A stretch of DNA of 19,427 nucleotides from Flavobacteriaceae bacterium UBA4166 (lineage in GTDB: Bacteria > Bacteroidota > Bacteroidia > Flavobacteriales > Flavobacteriaceae). This document shows, piece after piece, positions 1-7,657 of this stretch. A model generated the notes under the pieces. That model was given only the letters and a program-made list of their open reading frames with translations. It was not told where the DNA came from and ran no database searches. The stretch covers positions 1-19,427 of the forward strand of contig DFVG01000032.1 in assembly GCA_002379985.1 (NCBI GenBank). The letters run 5' to 3'. The stretch's first letter is position 1. Every line of letters starts with the position of its first letter. A program made the position numbers and the translations under genes.

Positions 1-163
1 GGGAGTGAGAAAAGATCATTTCTAACATTTCCTTAACAGTGCAAATATGTGAACAAAATATTTAAAAAAAAAACGGATACCCTATTGATTATTCTGTTTT
101 GTTTTTCGCAATATGTTGCTCCTTCAAACATACAAAAAACCAACCACTCTTCAGCTTAAAATC

Positions 164-562
164 ATGAAAAAAAACAGAACTAAATTACGTGTGCGTTACG
201 GAGAGACCGATCAAATGGGGGTGGTTTATTATGGCGCTTATGCTGAATATCTGGAACAAGGCAGAACCGAATGGCTAAGGGAATTAGGCTTTTCGTATAA
301 GTGGATGGAGGAAAATAACATCTTGCTTCCTGTCACCCAATTGCACATTAACTACAAGTTACCCGCGCGTTACGATGATGTTATTACCATCACTACCGAA
401 CTGAGAAAATTACCCTCGGTCAAAATTGAATTCGACTATCAAATTCACAATGAGGAAAATGCTTTGTTGGTGACAGCCAACACCACCTTGGTTTTTGTGG
501 ATGCTACCACGCGAAAATTGCGAAAAGCCCCCGACTATTTATTGGAAAAACTTTCATCTTAA
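164..562 (+). CDS. Acyl-CoA thioesterase, YbgC/FadM-like hotdog fold
   Basis: Predicted cytosolic thioester hydrolase of 132 residues, the usual size for single-domain 4-hydroxybenzoyl-CoA/YbgC-type thioesterases. The N-terminal block ETDQMGVVYYGAYAEYLEQG (about residues 14-33) is the family's active-site segment; Asp16 is the expected catalytic acid and the following residues form the start of the hot-dog helix. The rest alternates beta strands as expected. I chose the ATG at 164, because it gives a family-typical short N-terminus (MKKNRTKLRVRY); an in-frame ATG at 113 would add 17 unlikely residues (MLLLQTYKK...). There is no clear Shine-Dalgarno sequence, which is common in Bacteroidota. 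The gene converges on the YigZ-like gene and the two share a TTAA at their ends. The natural acyl substrate cannot be told from sequence. Confidence 0.88.
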   Translation: MKKNRTKLRVRYGETDQMGVVYYGAYAEYLEQGRTEWLRELGFSYKWMEENNILLPVTQLHINYKLPARYDDVITITTELRKLPSVKIEFDYQIHNEENALLVTANTTLVFVDATTRKLRKAPDYLLEKLSS

Positions 563-1182
563 GTATTCTCCTCCTTTTTCTTTATCGTCACTTTATACAT
601 ACTGGAAAACAGTTCAAAGATTCTATCGGCTTCCGCTTCGCGAACCGCAATATGAAAGGTGCATTCTAAATGCATCTTTTGCTCAACGATCTCGATTTTT
701 TCGTCCTTTAAGGTGCGCATCACAAGGTCCATTTCAGGATATCCAAAGGTGAGTATGAAATTCTCGTCGATGGTTCGCGTAACGATCTTGGCGGTTTCCA
801 ACGCATACTGTGCAGCCGTTTTATAAGCTTGTATGAGTCCGCCTACCCCCAATTTCGTTCCACCGAAATAACGCACCACAACCACCAAAGTATTGGTAAG
901 ATGATACGATTGTAATTGACCATAAATAGGCATGCCGGCACTGTTATTAGGTTCGCCGTCATCATTCGCTCTATACTGCTCATAGCGCTTTCCTAATTGC
1001 CAAGCGTAGCACCAATGCCTTGCATTGTAATGTTCTTTTTTTACTTCTTCCAACCGTTCTTTCACTTGTTCTTCATTCGTTACCGGAAACGCATACCCAT
1101 AAAATTTGCTTCCGCGATCTTTAAAAAGGGCTCCTTCGGAAGGTCTTACGAGGGTTCTATATTGGTCGGCTTGATCTTCCAT
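559..1182 (-). CDS. YigZ/IMPACT family protein
   Basis: A 207-residue protein of the YigZ (bacterial IMPACT, UPF0029) family. Two family signatures are visible: DDGEPNNSAGMPI (about residues 74-86) and VVRYFGGTKLGVGGL (about 102-116), followed by the smaller C-terminal domain that usually completes these proteins. Eukaryotic relatives regulate the Gcn2 translation-stress kinase; the bacterial function is poorly defined, so only a general link to translation or RNA can be suggested. The ATG at 1182 lies one base after the TAA stop of the upstream transporter gene, which suggests coupled translation. An in-frame TTG at 1203 exists but would add seven residues overlapping that gene and looks less likely. 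It is the last gene of the ribD-transporter-yigZ operon. Confidence 0.88.
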   Translation of the reverse strand: MEDQADQYRTLVRPSEGALFKDRGSKFYGYAFPVTNEEQVKERLEEVKKEHYNARHWCYAWQLGKRYEQYRANDDGEPNNSAGMPIYGQLQSYHLTNTLVVVVRYFGGTKLGVGGLIQAYKTAAQYALETAKIVTRTIDENFILTFGYPEMDLVMRTLKDEKIEIVEQKMHLECTFHIAVREAEADRIFELFSSMYKVTIKKKEENT

Positions 1183-1183
1183 C

Positions 1184-2056
1184 TTAAAAAGTGTTGAGCG
1201 CAATTAATATGATGCTGATGACGGCAAGACCAATCCCAGCCCAATTCTTCGGAAGCAACCGCTCTTTAAATAGAGCAATACCCACTAAGGTAGAACACAT
1301 GACGATCGCGACATTGTTGACGGTGAAAATTCCGGAACTCTCTAAAATTCCGCTTCGAAGGGCTTGCACCAAGAAATAGATCGAAAAGTAATTTGGAATT
1401 CCTAAGGCAATTCCCCCAAGAACATTCTTCCAGGCAAAAACAAAAGTTCCCTTGAGCTTTTGTTGCAGTAAGATGATGAGTCCAATGGAAGCAGCAGCGG
1501 CAAAAATAGTGGCGGAAAATAGAGGCACTTCATCTTCTGCGACGTACTTGTCTTCCAAGAACTTGATGCTGGTATCTATGATTCCACTTCCTAAAAAGAC
1601 CAACACAGGATAGATGAGGTTCTTGGTTTTTATTTGGAGTCCGTCTTCGTTCTTATTGGAAGCCAAATACACCGCGATCAACGCCAAGACAATTCCGATA
1701 CCTTTAAACACGCCCAGCTCTTCTTTGTAGTATAGGAGTCCGAATAAGATAGGAACCACCACACTCATTTTTGTCGCTACCGAAACAACTGAAAGTCCGC
1801 TACGCTGCGTAGTAATGGCCATGAGGTTGAATATAAGGATGAACAAAGCGCCTAATGCTACACTGAAGTAGAACCAGCCGCGTTCAGGAATGGTAGCAAT
1901 TGAAAAGGATGTACCATAACCTATTAAACCGGTAGCACAGGCGACCACATAATTTACGACAATGGCGTGCAAGGTGTTGATCCGAAATCGATCAAACAAC
2001 TTAAACGCTACAAAAATAAGGGTGGAAGCAAGAATGCTAAGAAATAGATAGATCAA
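1184..2056 (-). CDS. EamA/DMT-family transporter coupled to ribD
   Basis: A 290-residue inner-membrane protein of the drug/metabolite transporter superfamily. Its hydrophobicity pattern fits ten transmembrane helices in two EamA halves: residues about 1-132 and, after a short charged loop (SNKNEDGLQIK), about 145-290. The start is a TTG at 2056 whose last two bases are also the start of ribD's TGA stop (TTGA overlap); no ATG occurs until residue 79, so a non-ATG start is required. The predicted N-terminus MIYLFLSILAS is what I expect for flavobacterial relatives. Substrate is unknown. Some EamA proteins (RibN) carry riboflavin, and the tight coupling to ribD makes a flavin or precursor role an attractive guess, but nothing in the sequence proves it. 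Confidence 0.88.
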   Translation of the reverse strand: MIYLFLSILASTLIFVAFKLFDRFRINTLHAIVVNYVVACATGLIGYGTSFSIATIPERGWFYFSVALGALFILIFNLMAITTQRSGLSVVSVATKMSVVVPILFGLLYYKEELGVFKGIGIVLALIAVYLASNKNEDGLQIKTKNLIYPVLVFLGSGIIDTSIKFLEDKYVAEDEVPLFSATIFAAAASIGLIILLQQKLKGTFVFAWKNVLGGIALGIPNYFSIYFLVQALRSGILESSGIFTVNNVAIVMCSTLVGIALFKERLLPKNWAGIGLAVISIILIALNTF

Positions 2057-3102
2057 GAATTTGGGTTTTTGTAGTGATGCAATATATCATTGCCCAAGGT
2101 TTTAGTGGTAATTTTTTTTCCGTTGAAAGCAGGGGCTGCCACTCCCTCGCTAAAGGAAACGGATCCTTCATACACGAGGGCTTCGTCCCATATGCCGTCA
2201 TTAATAAAATGTTGCAGGGTGTGGGCACCTCCTTCTACTAAAACACTTTGAATACCACGTTCAAACATGGCGCTCATCATCTGAGTCGGTAGCGCTTCTG
2301 AAAAATCCAAAGAAATATAGGTCACATCTTTCGTGTTCGAAATTTCCTGTTCTGTAAACACAACCACCTGAGTGTCGTCATTAAATACAGCGGCATCCTT
2401 TGGAATGCTTGCGTTTCGATCAATGATAAAGCGTTTTGGGTTATCTCCTTGCCAATGGCGTGTGGTCAGGCTGGGGTTGTCTTTGTGAACCGTATGTGTT
2501 CCTACTAATATGGCTTCTTCCTGAGCGCGTATTTTATGGACGTGCTGTCGTGCTGTTTGTTGCGTGATCCATACTGGGGCTTGCGAAGTTCGCAGCGTAT
2601 CGGAAGGCGCTATTAAACCATCCTTGGTCTGCGCCCACTTCAAAAGGATGTATGGTCTTTGTTGCTGCTGAAAAGTAAAAAAACGCTTGTTCAATGCCTC
2701 GCATTGCGATTCCAAGACTCCTACAGTAACCTCGCATCCGGCATCTCTTAAGCGTTGAATACCTCGTCCTGCGACTTTGGGATTGGGATCGGAAGTGCCC
2801 ACCACCACTTTCTTGATCCCTTTTTCAATGATCAAGTCGGCGCAAGGGGGTGTTTTTCCAAAATGACTACAGGGTTCTAAATTTACATACAAGGTTGCTT
2901 CAGGCAGTAGTGAGGTATCTACCACACTTTCGATCGCCAATACTTCCGCATGGGGTTTTCCGGCCTTTTGATGCCAACCTTCTCCAATAATTCTTTCATG
3001 GTAAACGATCGCGCTTCCCACAAGCGGATTCGGGTAGGTGGTACCCAAGCCGTTTTTTGCCAATTGGATGCAGCGATTCATGTATTTTTCTTGTAATTTC
3101 AC
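2053..3102 (-). CDS. ribD: Bifunctional riboflavin biosynthesis deaminase/reductase RibD
   Basis: Catalyses the second and third steps of riboflavin synthesis: deamination of the pyrimidine intermediate, then NADPH-dependent reduction of its ribose side chain. The 349-residue length is typical for a two-domain RibD. The N-terminal deaminase domain (about 1-145) shows zinc ligands and catalytic acid in HAE (His51, Glu53) and PCSHFGKTPPC (Cys78, Cys87). The reductase domain (about 150-345) has GTHTVHKDNPSLTTR (201-215) and VLVEGG (288-293). I chose the GTG at 3102, giving MKLQEKYMNRC, which matches the usual flavobacterial N-terminus; the open frame continues upstream to 3279 but there it antisense-overlaps the GNAT gene. 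A -7 box sits four bases before this GTG. It is the first gene of a three-gene operon. No FMN riboswitch is visible: there is no room for one. Confidence 0.93.
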   Translation of the reverse strand: MKLQEKYMNRCIQLAKNGLGTTYPNPLVGSAIVYHERIIGEGWHQKAGKPHAEVLAIESVVDTSLLPEATLYVNLEPCSHFGKTPPCADLIIEKGIKKVVVGTSDPNPKVAGRGIQRLRDAGCEVTVGVLESQCEALNKRFFTFQQQQRPYILLKWAQTKDGLIAPSDTLRTSQAPVWITQQTARQHVHKIRAQEEAILVGTHTVHKDNPSLTTRHWQGDNPKRFIIDRNASIPKDAAVFNDDTQVVVFTEQEISNTKDVTYISLDFSEALPTQMMSAMFERGIQSVLVEGGAHTLQHFINDGIWDEALVYEGSVSFSEGVAAPAFNGKKITTKTLGNDILHHYKNPNS

Positions 3103-3106
3103 ACCG

Positions 3107-3114
3107 TAAAAGTA
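3107..3114 (-). promoter_or_regulatory. Possible -7 box for ribD (TACTTTTA)
   Basis: On the minus strand TACTTTTA fits the Bacteroidota -7 consensus TAnnTTTG except for the final A. It ends four bases before the GTG chosen for ribD, so the transcript would have almost no leader. I did not find a well-spaced -33 TTG, which limits confidence. It lies in the 27-base gap between the divergent ribD and GNAT genes. Confidence 0.45.
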
Positions 3115-3129
3115 CAAGGAATTACCCAA

Positions 3130-3615
3130 ATGATCACTCCCACCATCAGGCCTATTCAGAAGAAAGATAACGTACCTATTGCGAAGGTTATCCGTACCGT
3201 GCTTATTGAACACGGCGTTCCCAAAGTGGGTACCGCTTATGCCGATAAGGCTTTGGATGAAATGTTTGAAACCTATCAAAAAGAACGCGCCACCTATTTT
3301 GTAGTTGAAGAAAATGGAGCCCTTATCGGAGGCGCAGGGGTGGCACCTTTAGACAATTACGAGGGCAACGTCTGTGAATTGCAAAAAATGTATTTTCTAA
3401 AAGAAGCACGCGGTCGTGGTATTGGAAAGGCGATGATTAAACTGTGTTTGCTTGAAGCAAGAAAATATGGTTTCGAATCTTGCTATTTAGAAACCATGCC
3501 GAATATGGAAAATGCTCAGAAATTGTATCAACTCGCCGGCTTCGATTATATCGACGGTCCTATGGGCGATACCGGACACCATGCCTGCCCGGTGCATATG
3601 ATCAAACCTTTGTAG
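3130..3615 (+). CDS. GNAT family N-acetyltransferase
   Basis: A 161-residue single-domain acetyltransferase. The acetyl-CoA binding motif A is clear: LQKMYFLKEARGRGIGKAMI (about residues 84-103), containing the RGRGIGKA pyrophosphate loop. The later LETMPNMENAQKLYQLAGF segment is the usual motif B region. The acceptor substrate cannot be named. The ATG at 3130 begins a plausible N-terminus (MITPTIRPIQKKDN) leading straight into the first strand. The TAG stop is followed one base later by the GTG start of prmC, so the two are probably co-transcribed and translationally coupled. Whether the acetyltransferase has a link to release-factor methylation is not shown; the arrangement may be simple packing. 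Confidence 0.9.
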   Translation: MITPTIRPIQKKDNVPIAKVIRTVLIEHGVPKVGTAYADKALDEMFETYQKERATYFVVEENGALIGGAGVAPLDNYEGNVCELQKMYFLKEARGRGIGKAMIKLCLLEARKYGFESCYLETMPNMENAQKLYQLAGFDYIDGPMGDTGHHACPVHMIKPL

Positions 3616-3616
3616 T

Positions 3617-4459
3617 GTGACACTTTCTGAACTTCAGGAACAGTTTGAAACCACCTTAGAATCTTTATACCCAAATGAAGAGATTCAAACCTTTTTTGCT
3701 TGGCTTACAGAAGCTTTTTTGGGGTGGAATCGATTTGAAGCTTCTTTGCATAAGCGGGATATTATCACCGCTTCGGAAATAGAGCGATTTGAAACGGCGT
3801 TAAACCGACTCAAAAAGTTCGAGCCGATACAATATATCTTAGGCGAAACCGAATGGTTTGGGCTGACATTTCAAGTAAATAAACATACCCTGATTCCGCG
3901 TCCCGAGACAGAAGAGCTACTTCGCTGGATCATTGAAACTTCTTCCGAAGCCCCAAAAAATATTCTAGATATTGGTACCGGAAGCGGTTGCATTGCCACT
4001 GCACTAGCGCTACAATGGCCAAAAGCCAAGGTAACCGCCATTGATATTTCTTCGGAAGCGCTACATGTCGCTAAGAACAATGCGGAATATCATAGAGTGT
4101 CAGTTTCCTTTTCAGAAATAGATATCTTAAAACAAGCATCACTGCCTGAGCAATACGATCTCATTATTTCAAATCCGCCATACGTGCGTCGTTCTGAACA
4201 AGAAAAAATGCAGCCCAATGTACTTCACTACGAACCAACATCTGCCTTGTATGTTGAGGACGTTGACCCCTTTCTTTTTTACCGAAAAATCGCACAACTT
4301 TCTAAGCATCATTTAACACCTTCGGGCAAGCTGTATTTCGAGATTAATGAGTATCTTGGTAAGGAATTACAAGCGGTGTTGAAAAACATTGGTTTTAAGG
4401 AGGTTATCCTTAAAAAAGACGTCTTTCAAAAACATCGAATGATCTGTTGTAGCCTATGA
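3617..4459 (+). CDS. prmC: Peptide chain release factor N5-glutamine methyltransferase
   Basis: Uses S-adenosylmethionine to methylate the glutamine of the GGQ motif in release factors 1 and 2, tuning translation termination. The protein has 280 residues, typical of PrmC. Visible motifs are IPRPET (93-98), the SAM-binding glycine loop ILDIGTGSGCIATALAL (116-132), an acidic motif AIDIS (141-145) and the catalytic NPPY (186-189), which binds the glutamine amide. The small helical N-terminal domain (1-80) is the expected release-factor recognition part. The start is GTG at 3617, one base after the GNAT stop; there is no in-frame ATG near it and MTLSELQEQF is a normal family start. Its stop overlaps the next gene as ATGA. 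Confidence 0.94.
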   Translation: MTLSELQEQFETTLESLYPNEEIQTFFAWLTEAFLGWNRFEASLHKRDIITASEIERFETALNRLKKFEPIQYILGETEWFGLTFQVNKHTLIPRPETEELLRWIIETSSEAPKNILDIGTGSGCIATALALQWPKAKVTAIDISSEALHVAKNNAEYHRVSVSFSEIDILKQASLPEQYDLIISNPPYVRRSEQEKMQPNVLHYEPTSALYVEDVDPFLFYRKIAQLSKHHLTPSGKLYFEINEYLGKELQAVLKNIGFKEVILKKDVFQKHRMICCSL

Positions 4460-5046
4460 ATCGTTTGCGTCATATTTGTGTTTTCTGCGGAAGTAGTGAA
4501 GGGAATGATCCCGCCATTACCGAAGCTGCTGTTTCCCTAGGAAAAGTATTGGCTTCCGAAGGCATTACCTTAGTGTATGGCGCCGCCAAAATTGGCATCA
4601 TGGGGGTAATTGCAAAAACGGTTTTAGACTATCATGGACGTGTCGTAGGCATTATTCCGGGATTCTTGAAGAAAAAGGAGGTAGTTCATCTCGGACTTAC
4701 AGAATTGGTGACCGTTGATAGCATGCACGATCGAAAATTAATGATGCAGCAACGCAGCGATGGGTTTATTGCCTTGCCCGGTGGTTTAGGAACCCTAGAA
4801 GAGCTATTCGAAATTATTACTTGGCTGCAATTAGGATTGCATGCCAAACCTATCGGTCTTCTTAATGTCAACGGTTTTTATGATTCGCTCTTGGCGATGT
4901 TAGAGCATATGGTGCGTACGGGTTTTGTCTCTATGGAAACCTATGAATTGTTATTGGTAGACACAACAATAGAAGGGTTGTTAGAAAAAATGGATGCTTT
5001 CAAGCCACCGAGACAACCCAATTGGTTGAATGAAGAGCGGTCGTAG
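4456..5046 (+). CDS. LOG family (TIGR00730) nucleotide 5'-monophosphate phosphoribohydrolase
   Basis: A 196-residue Rossmann-like protein of the LOG/YvdD family, formerly often labelled lysine decarboxylase-like. The diagnostic PGGLGTLEE (108-116) and the MHDRK segment (90-94) are both intact; in characterised members these bind and hydrolyse the N-glycosidic bond of nucleoside 5'-monophosphates, including cytokinin precursors in plants and some bacteria. The N-terminal CVFCGSSEG (8-16) is the phosphate-binding start of the fold. The real bacterial substrate here may simply be AMP or a damaged nucleotide. Its ATG overlaps the prmC stop (ATGA), so it is the last gene of the GNAT-prmC-LOG operon. 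The next gene, ligA, has its own -7 box after a 42-base gap. Confidence 0.92.
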   Translation: MNRLRHICVFCGSSEGNDPAITEAAVSLGKVLASEGITLVYGAAKIGIMGVIAKTVLDYHGRVVGIIPGFLKKKEVVHLGLTELVTVDSMHDRKLMMQQRSDGFIALPGGLGTLEELFEIITWLQLGLHAKPIGLLNVNGFYDSLLAMLEHMVRTGFVSMETYELLLVDTTIEGLLEKMDAFKPPRQPNWLNEERS

Positions 5047-5075
5047 TATTTCCCGCTTTGCTTCTCATAAAATAC

Positions 5076-5083
5076 TATTTTTG
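5076..5083 (+). promoter_or_regulatory. -7 box of ligA (TATTTTTG)
   Basis: TATTTTTG matches the Bacteroidota -7 consensus TAnnTTTG exactly. The ligA ATG begins five bases after its final G, so transcription should start within a base or two of the start codon and the mRNA should be leaderless or nearly so. A TTTG at 5057-5060 is a possible -33 element but its 15-base spacing is shorter than usual. Confidence 0.65.
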
Positions 5084-5088
5084 TGTTC

Positions 5089-7080
5089 ATGAAAATAGCT
5101 GATCAGATCCAACAACTTCGCGACGAATTACGCCAACATAACCATCAATACTACATTTTGGACGCCCCAACGATCTCAGATTATGAGTTCGATCAAAAAT
5201 TAAAACAACTTCAAGATCTGGAAGCAGCTCATCCCGAGTTTGACGATCCAAACTCACCCACACAACGGGTAGGAGGTGCCATCACTAAGAATTTTAATAC
5301 GGTTACTCATACTTTTAGAATGTATTCTTTGGACAATTCATACTCTAAGGAAGATCTGGAAGATTGGGAAAAACGAATCAAGAAGTTGATCGATGGGCCT
5401 ATTCGTTATACTTGTGAACTCAAATATGACGGAGCTTCAATAAACCTTACTTATGAGAACGGAGAACTCGTCCGCGCGGTCACTCGTGGCGACGGAATTC
5501 AGGGAGATGAGGTGACGGCAAATGTAAAGACCATTCCTTCGGTTCCGCTAAAACTGAATGGTGATTTTCCCGACTATTTTGAAATTCGGGGTGAGATCGT
5601 ATTGCCCTTTGAAGGGTTTGCGAAGATGAACGCCGAACGCGTGGAGGCAGGGGAGGAGCCGTACCGAAACCCAAGAAACACTGCTTCCGGAAGCTTGAAA
5701 CTTCAAGATAGTGCCGAAGTGGCAAAACGACCTTTGGATTGCTTGTTGTACAGCATCAAAGCGAATGACCTTGCTGTTGAAACACAGTTTGAGAGTTTAC
5801 AGAAAGCGCGAGAATGGGGATTTAAAGTTCCGAAGGAGTCAACATTAGCGGAATCCATAGAAGAAGTACTGGCGTTTGTTGCCTATTGGGATCAGCATCG
5901 ACATGACCTGCCCTACGAGACAGATGGAGTGGTGATCAAAGTAAATAACTTACAACAGCAAGAAGAACTAGGGTTTACGGCCAAAGCTCCACGCTGGGCG
6001 ATGGCCTATAAGTTTAAAGCGGAACAGGCACGAACTACCTTACATACCATTACCTATCAAGTAGGACGCACGGGGGCGATCACTCCCGTAGCCAATCTAG
6101 AACCGGTTTCATTGGCTGGAACGATTGTCAAGCGGGCCTCACTCCATAATGCCGATCAGATCGCAAAATTAGATATTCGAGAAGGAGATACGGTGTTTGT
6201 CGAGAAAGGTGGCGAGATCATCCCGAAGATCATTGGTGTTGATTTTCAAGAACGAGATCCAAAAAGTAATCCCACGGCTTACATAACAAATTGCCCAGAA
6301 TGTGGCACCGAATTGGTGCGTGCTGAAGGGGAAGCCCTACATTATTGTCCGAATGCCACTACTTGTCCGCCACAAGTCATTGGAAGGATCCAACATTTTA
6401 TTTCCCGAAAGGCTATGGATATTGAAGGTTTGGGTAGTGAAACCGTGGCCTTGCTCGTAACGAACGATCTTATTGAAAACTATGCAGACTTATACACATT
6501 AACCATCGCCCAAGTGCTTCCGTTAGAGCGTATGGCAGAAAAAAGTGCTACGAATCTAATAGAAGGTATAGAAGCCTCAAAAAAGATTCCTTTTGAGCGC
6601 GTGCTCTTTGCTTTGGGAATTCGATACGTGGGAGAGACCGTTGCCAAGAAGCTTGCCAAGCATTTCAAAAGTATGGTGGCATTGATGGAAGCTTCCGAAG
6701 AACAATTAATTGTTGTGGATGAGATAGGAGCACGTATCGCGCAAAGTGTTGTTGCTTTTTTTGCTTCCGAAGAAAACCGAGAAATCGTGGGTCGACTTCA
6801 GGCATACGGAGTGCAAACGGCTATTTCCGAAGAAAAACTTGCTGATCAAACCGATCTTCTAAACGGAAAAACCTTTGTGGTGTCTGGGGTGTTTGAAATG
6901 TCCCGAAATGATTTAAAAAAATTGATCGAAGATAACGGTGGGAAGGTCTCCGGGAGTATCTCAGGAAAAACGTCCTACGTCGTGGCCGGAGAGAATATGG
7001 GGCCTAGTAAGAAAACCAAGGCAGATAATTTGGGGGTGCCTATTATTTCAGAGCAGGATTTTTTGCAAATGATCCGTTAA
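5089..7080 (+). CDS. ligA: NAD-dependent DNA ligase LigA
   Basis: Seals nicks in duplex DNA during replication and repair using NAD+ as adenylate donor. At 663 residues it is full length. Domains in order: the NAD-binding Ia domain (about 1-65, including HNHQYYILD and ISDYEFD); the adenylation domain with the catalytic lysine in KYDG (Lys112); the OB fold (about 315-395); a four-cysteine zinc finger (Cys402, Cys405, Cys420, Cys426); helix-hairpin-helix repeats (about 440-580); and a C-terminal BRCT domain (about 590-663). All key residues I can check are present. I chose the ATG at 5089, giving MKIADQIQQLR; a GTG two codons earlier overlaps the promoter box and is unlikely. The gene appears to be its own transcription unit. 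Confidence 0.97.
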   Translation: MKIADQIQQLRDELRQHNHQYYILDAPTISDYEFDQKLKQLQDLEAAHPEFDDPNSPTQRVGGAITKNFNTVTHTFRMYSLDNSYSKEDLEDWEKRIKKLIDGPIRYTCELKYDGASINLTYENGELVRAVTRGDGIQGDEVTANVKTIPSVPLKLNGDFPDYFEIRGEIVLPFEGFAKMNAERVEAGEEPYRNPRNTASGSLKLQDSAEVAKRPLDCLLYSIKANDLAVETQFESLQKAREWGFKVPKESTLAESIEEVLAFVAYWDQHRHDLPYETDGVVIKVNNLQQQEELGFTAKAPRWAMAYKFKAEQARTTLHTITYQVGRTGAITPVANLEPVSLAGTIVKRASLHNADQIAKLDIREGDTVFVEKGGEIIPKIIGVDFQERDPKSNPTAYITNCPECGTELVRAEGEALHYCPNATTCPPQVIGRIQHFISRKAMDIEGLGSETVALLVTNDLIENYADLYTLTIAQVLPLERMAEKSATNLIEGIEASKKIPFERVLFALGIRYVGETVAKKLAKHFKSMVALMEASEEQLIVVDEIGARIAQSVVAFFASEENREIVGRLQAYGVQTAISEEKLADQTDLLNGKTFVVSGVFEMSRNDLKKLIEDNGGKVSGSISGKTSYVVAGENMGPSKKTKADNLGVPIISEQDFLQMIR

Positions 7081-7107
7081 AGAACAAGGGAAGTAGCTTC
7101 TTTCCTG

Positions 7108-7115
7108 TATTTTTG
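7108..7115 (+). promoter_or_regulatory. -7 box upstream of DUF6913-dapA (TATTTTTG)
   Basis: Exact TAnnTTTG match in the 52-base gap after ligA. The next ATG is 17 bases beyond it, so a short leader of roughly a dozen bases would result, unlike the near-leaderless cases elsewhere in the window. No clear -33 TTG is present at the usual distance. Confidence 0.55.
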
Positions 7116-7132
7116 TTATCCAAGCAGCTTAC

Positions 7133-7657
7133 ATGACCTTATTTAATAGTTTAAAACGAAAGGCGATACAAAAGCAAACGCGCCAATTGTTGCAGCATCG
7201 GGATACATCTCACATCAATGATCCCTTGCAAACGCTAGGATTTTTGGTAGATGAGCGTGTGTTTAAAGATTTGGAACCCTTGCAGGAATGCTGGCAATTT
7301 TTTGGGCTACAACCAAAAGACGTCAAGGTATTTTCTTATTTGGAAGTGAAAAAAAGCGCTCCGAGTCTGCGAAGCAATCAAATGACGAATAAGGACGTGA
7401 CATGGAAAGGTGTTATCAGTAATGTAAATGCTGTTGAATTTTTAGAAAGACCTTTTGATGTGTTGGTAGGGTATTATTCTGGTTCACACCCTTTGTTAGA
7501 CCTACTGATGTCCAAAAGTAAGGCAAAGTTCAAGGTAGGCTGTCAAGATGCCACTCCGGGAGTGTTTGATCTAATAATCGATATGTCACCGTTGGAGCAT
7601 GCTTCGTATCTAGAAGAATTAAAGAAATATTTGATCGTATTAAACAAATTGAAATGA
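7133..7657 (+). CDS. DUF6913-like conserved flavobacterial protein
   Basis: A 174-residue protein of unknown function that I recognise only as resembling the DUF6913 group found beside dapA in Flavobacteriia. It has no signal peptide and no transmembrane segment, so it is probably cytosolic. The N-terminus is basic and helical (LKRKAIQKQTRQLL), followed by an alternating alpha/beta region with conserved-looking aromatic and glycine positions such as VLVGYYSGSHPLLDLLM (about residues 112-128) and FDLIIDMSP (about 145-153). No catalytic motif is obvious. Its TGA overlaps the dapA ATG (ATGA), so it is co-translated with dapA. A role in lysine or cell-wall precursor metabolism would be guesswork from position alone. 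Confidence 0.82.
   Translation: MTLFNSLKRKAIQKQTRQLLQHRDTSHINDPLQTLGFLVDERVFKDLEPLQECWQFFGLQPKDVKVFSYLEVKKSAPSLRSNQMTNKDVTWKGVISNVNAVEFLERPFDVLVGYYSGSHPLLDLLMSKSKAKFKVGCQDATPGVFDLIIDMSPLEHASYLEELKKYLIVLNKLK

Noticed and set aside
1..28. Possible start of a minus-strand gene (ATG at 28 with AAGGAA before it, reading MLEMIFSHS)
   Set aside because: Only nine codons are available and they match nothing I know. I could not support it as a gene, though a divergent gene beyond the edge is possible.
45..62. Degenerate DnaA-box-like TTGTTCACA on the minus strand in AT-rich DNA, hinting at an origin
   Set aside because: It is a single box with mismatches and there is no box cluster or dnaA in view.
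113..163. Upstream ATG for the thioesterase
   Set aside because: The extra 17 residues do not resemble the family N-terminus; the ATG at 164 does.
3103..3279. N-terminal extension of RibD
   Set aside because: It runs antisense through the GNAT gene and lacks similarity to RibD; the GTG at 3102 gives the standard start.
6273..6390. Possible anomaly in the LigA zinc-finger region
   Set aside because: All four cysteines are present (C402, C405, C420, C426) with normal spacing; nothing unusual.
7087..7106. Possible hairpin after ligA (GAAG TAG CTTC with flanking AGG/CCT)
   Set aside because: The stem is short with a three-base bulge and has no T-run directly after it; it is too weak to call a terminator.
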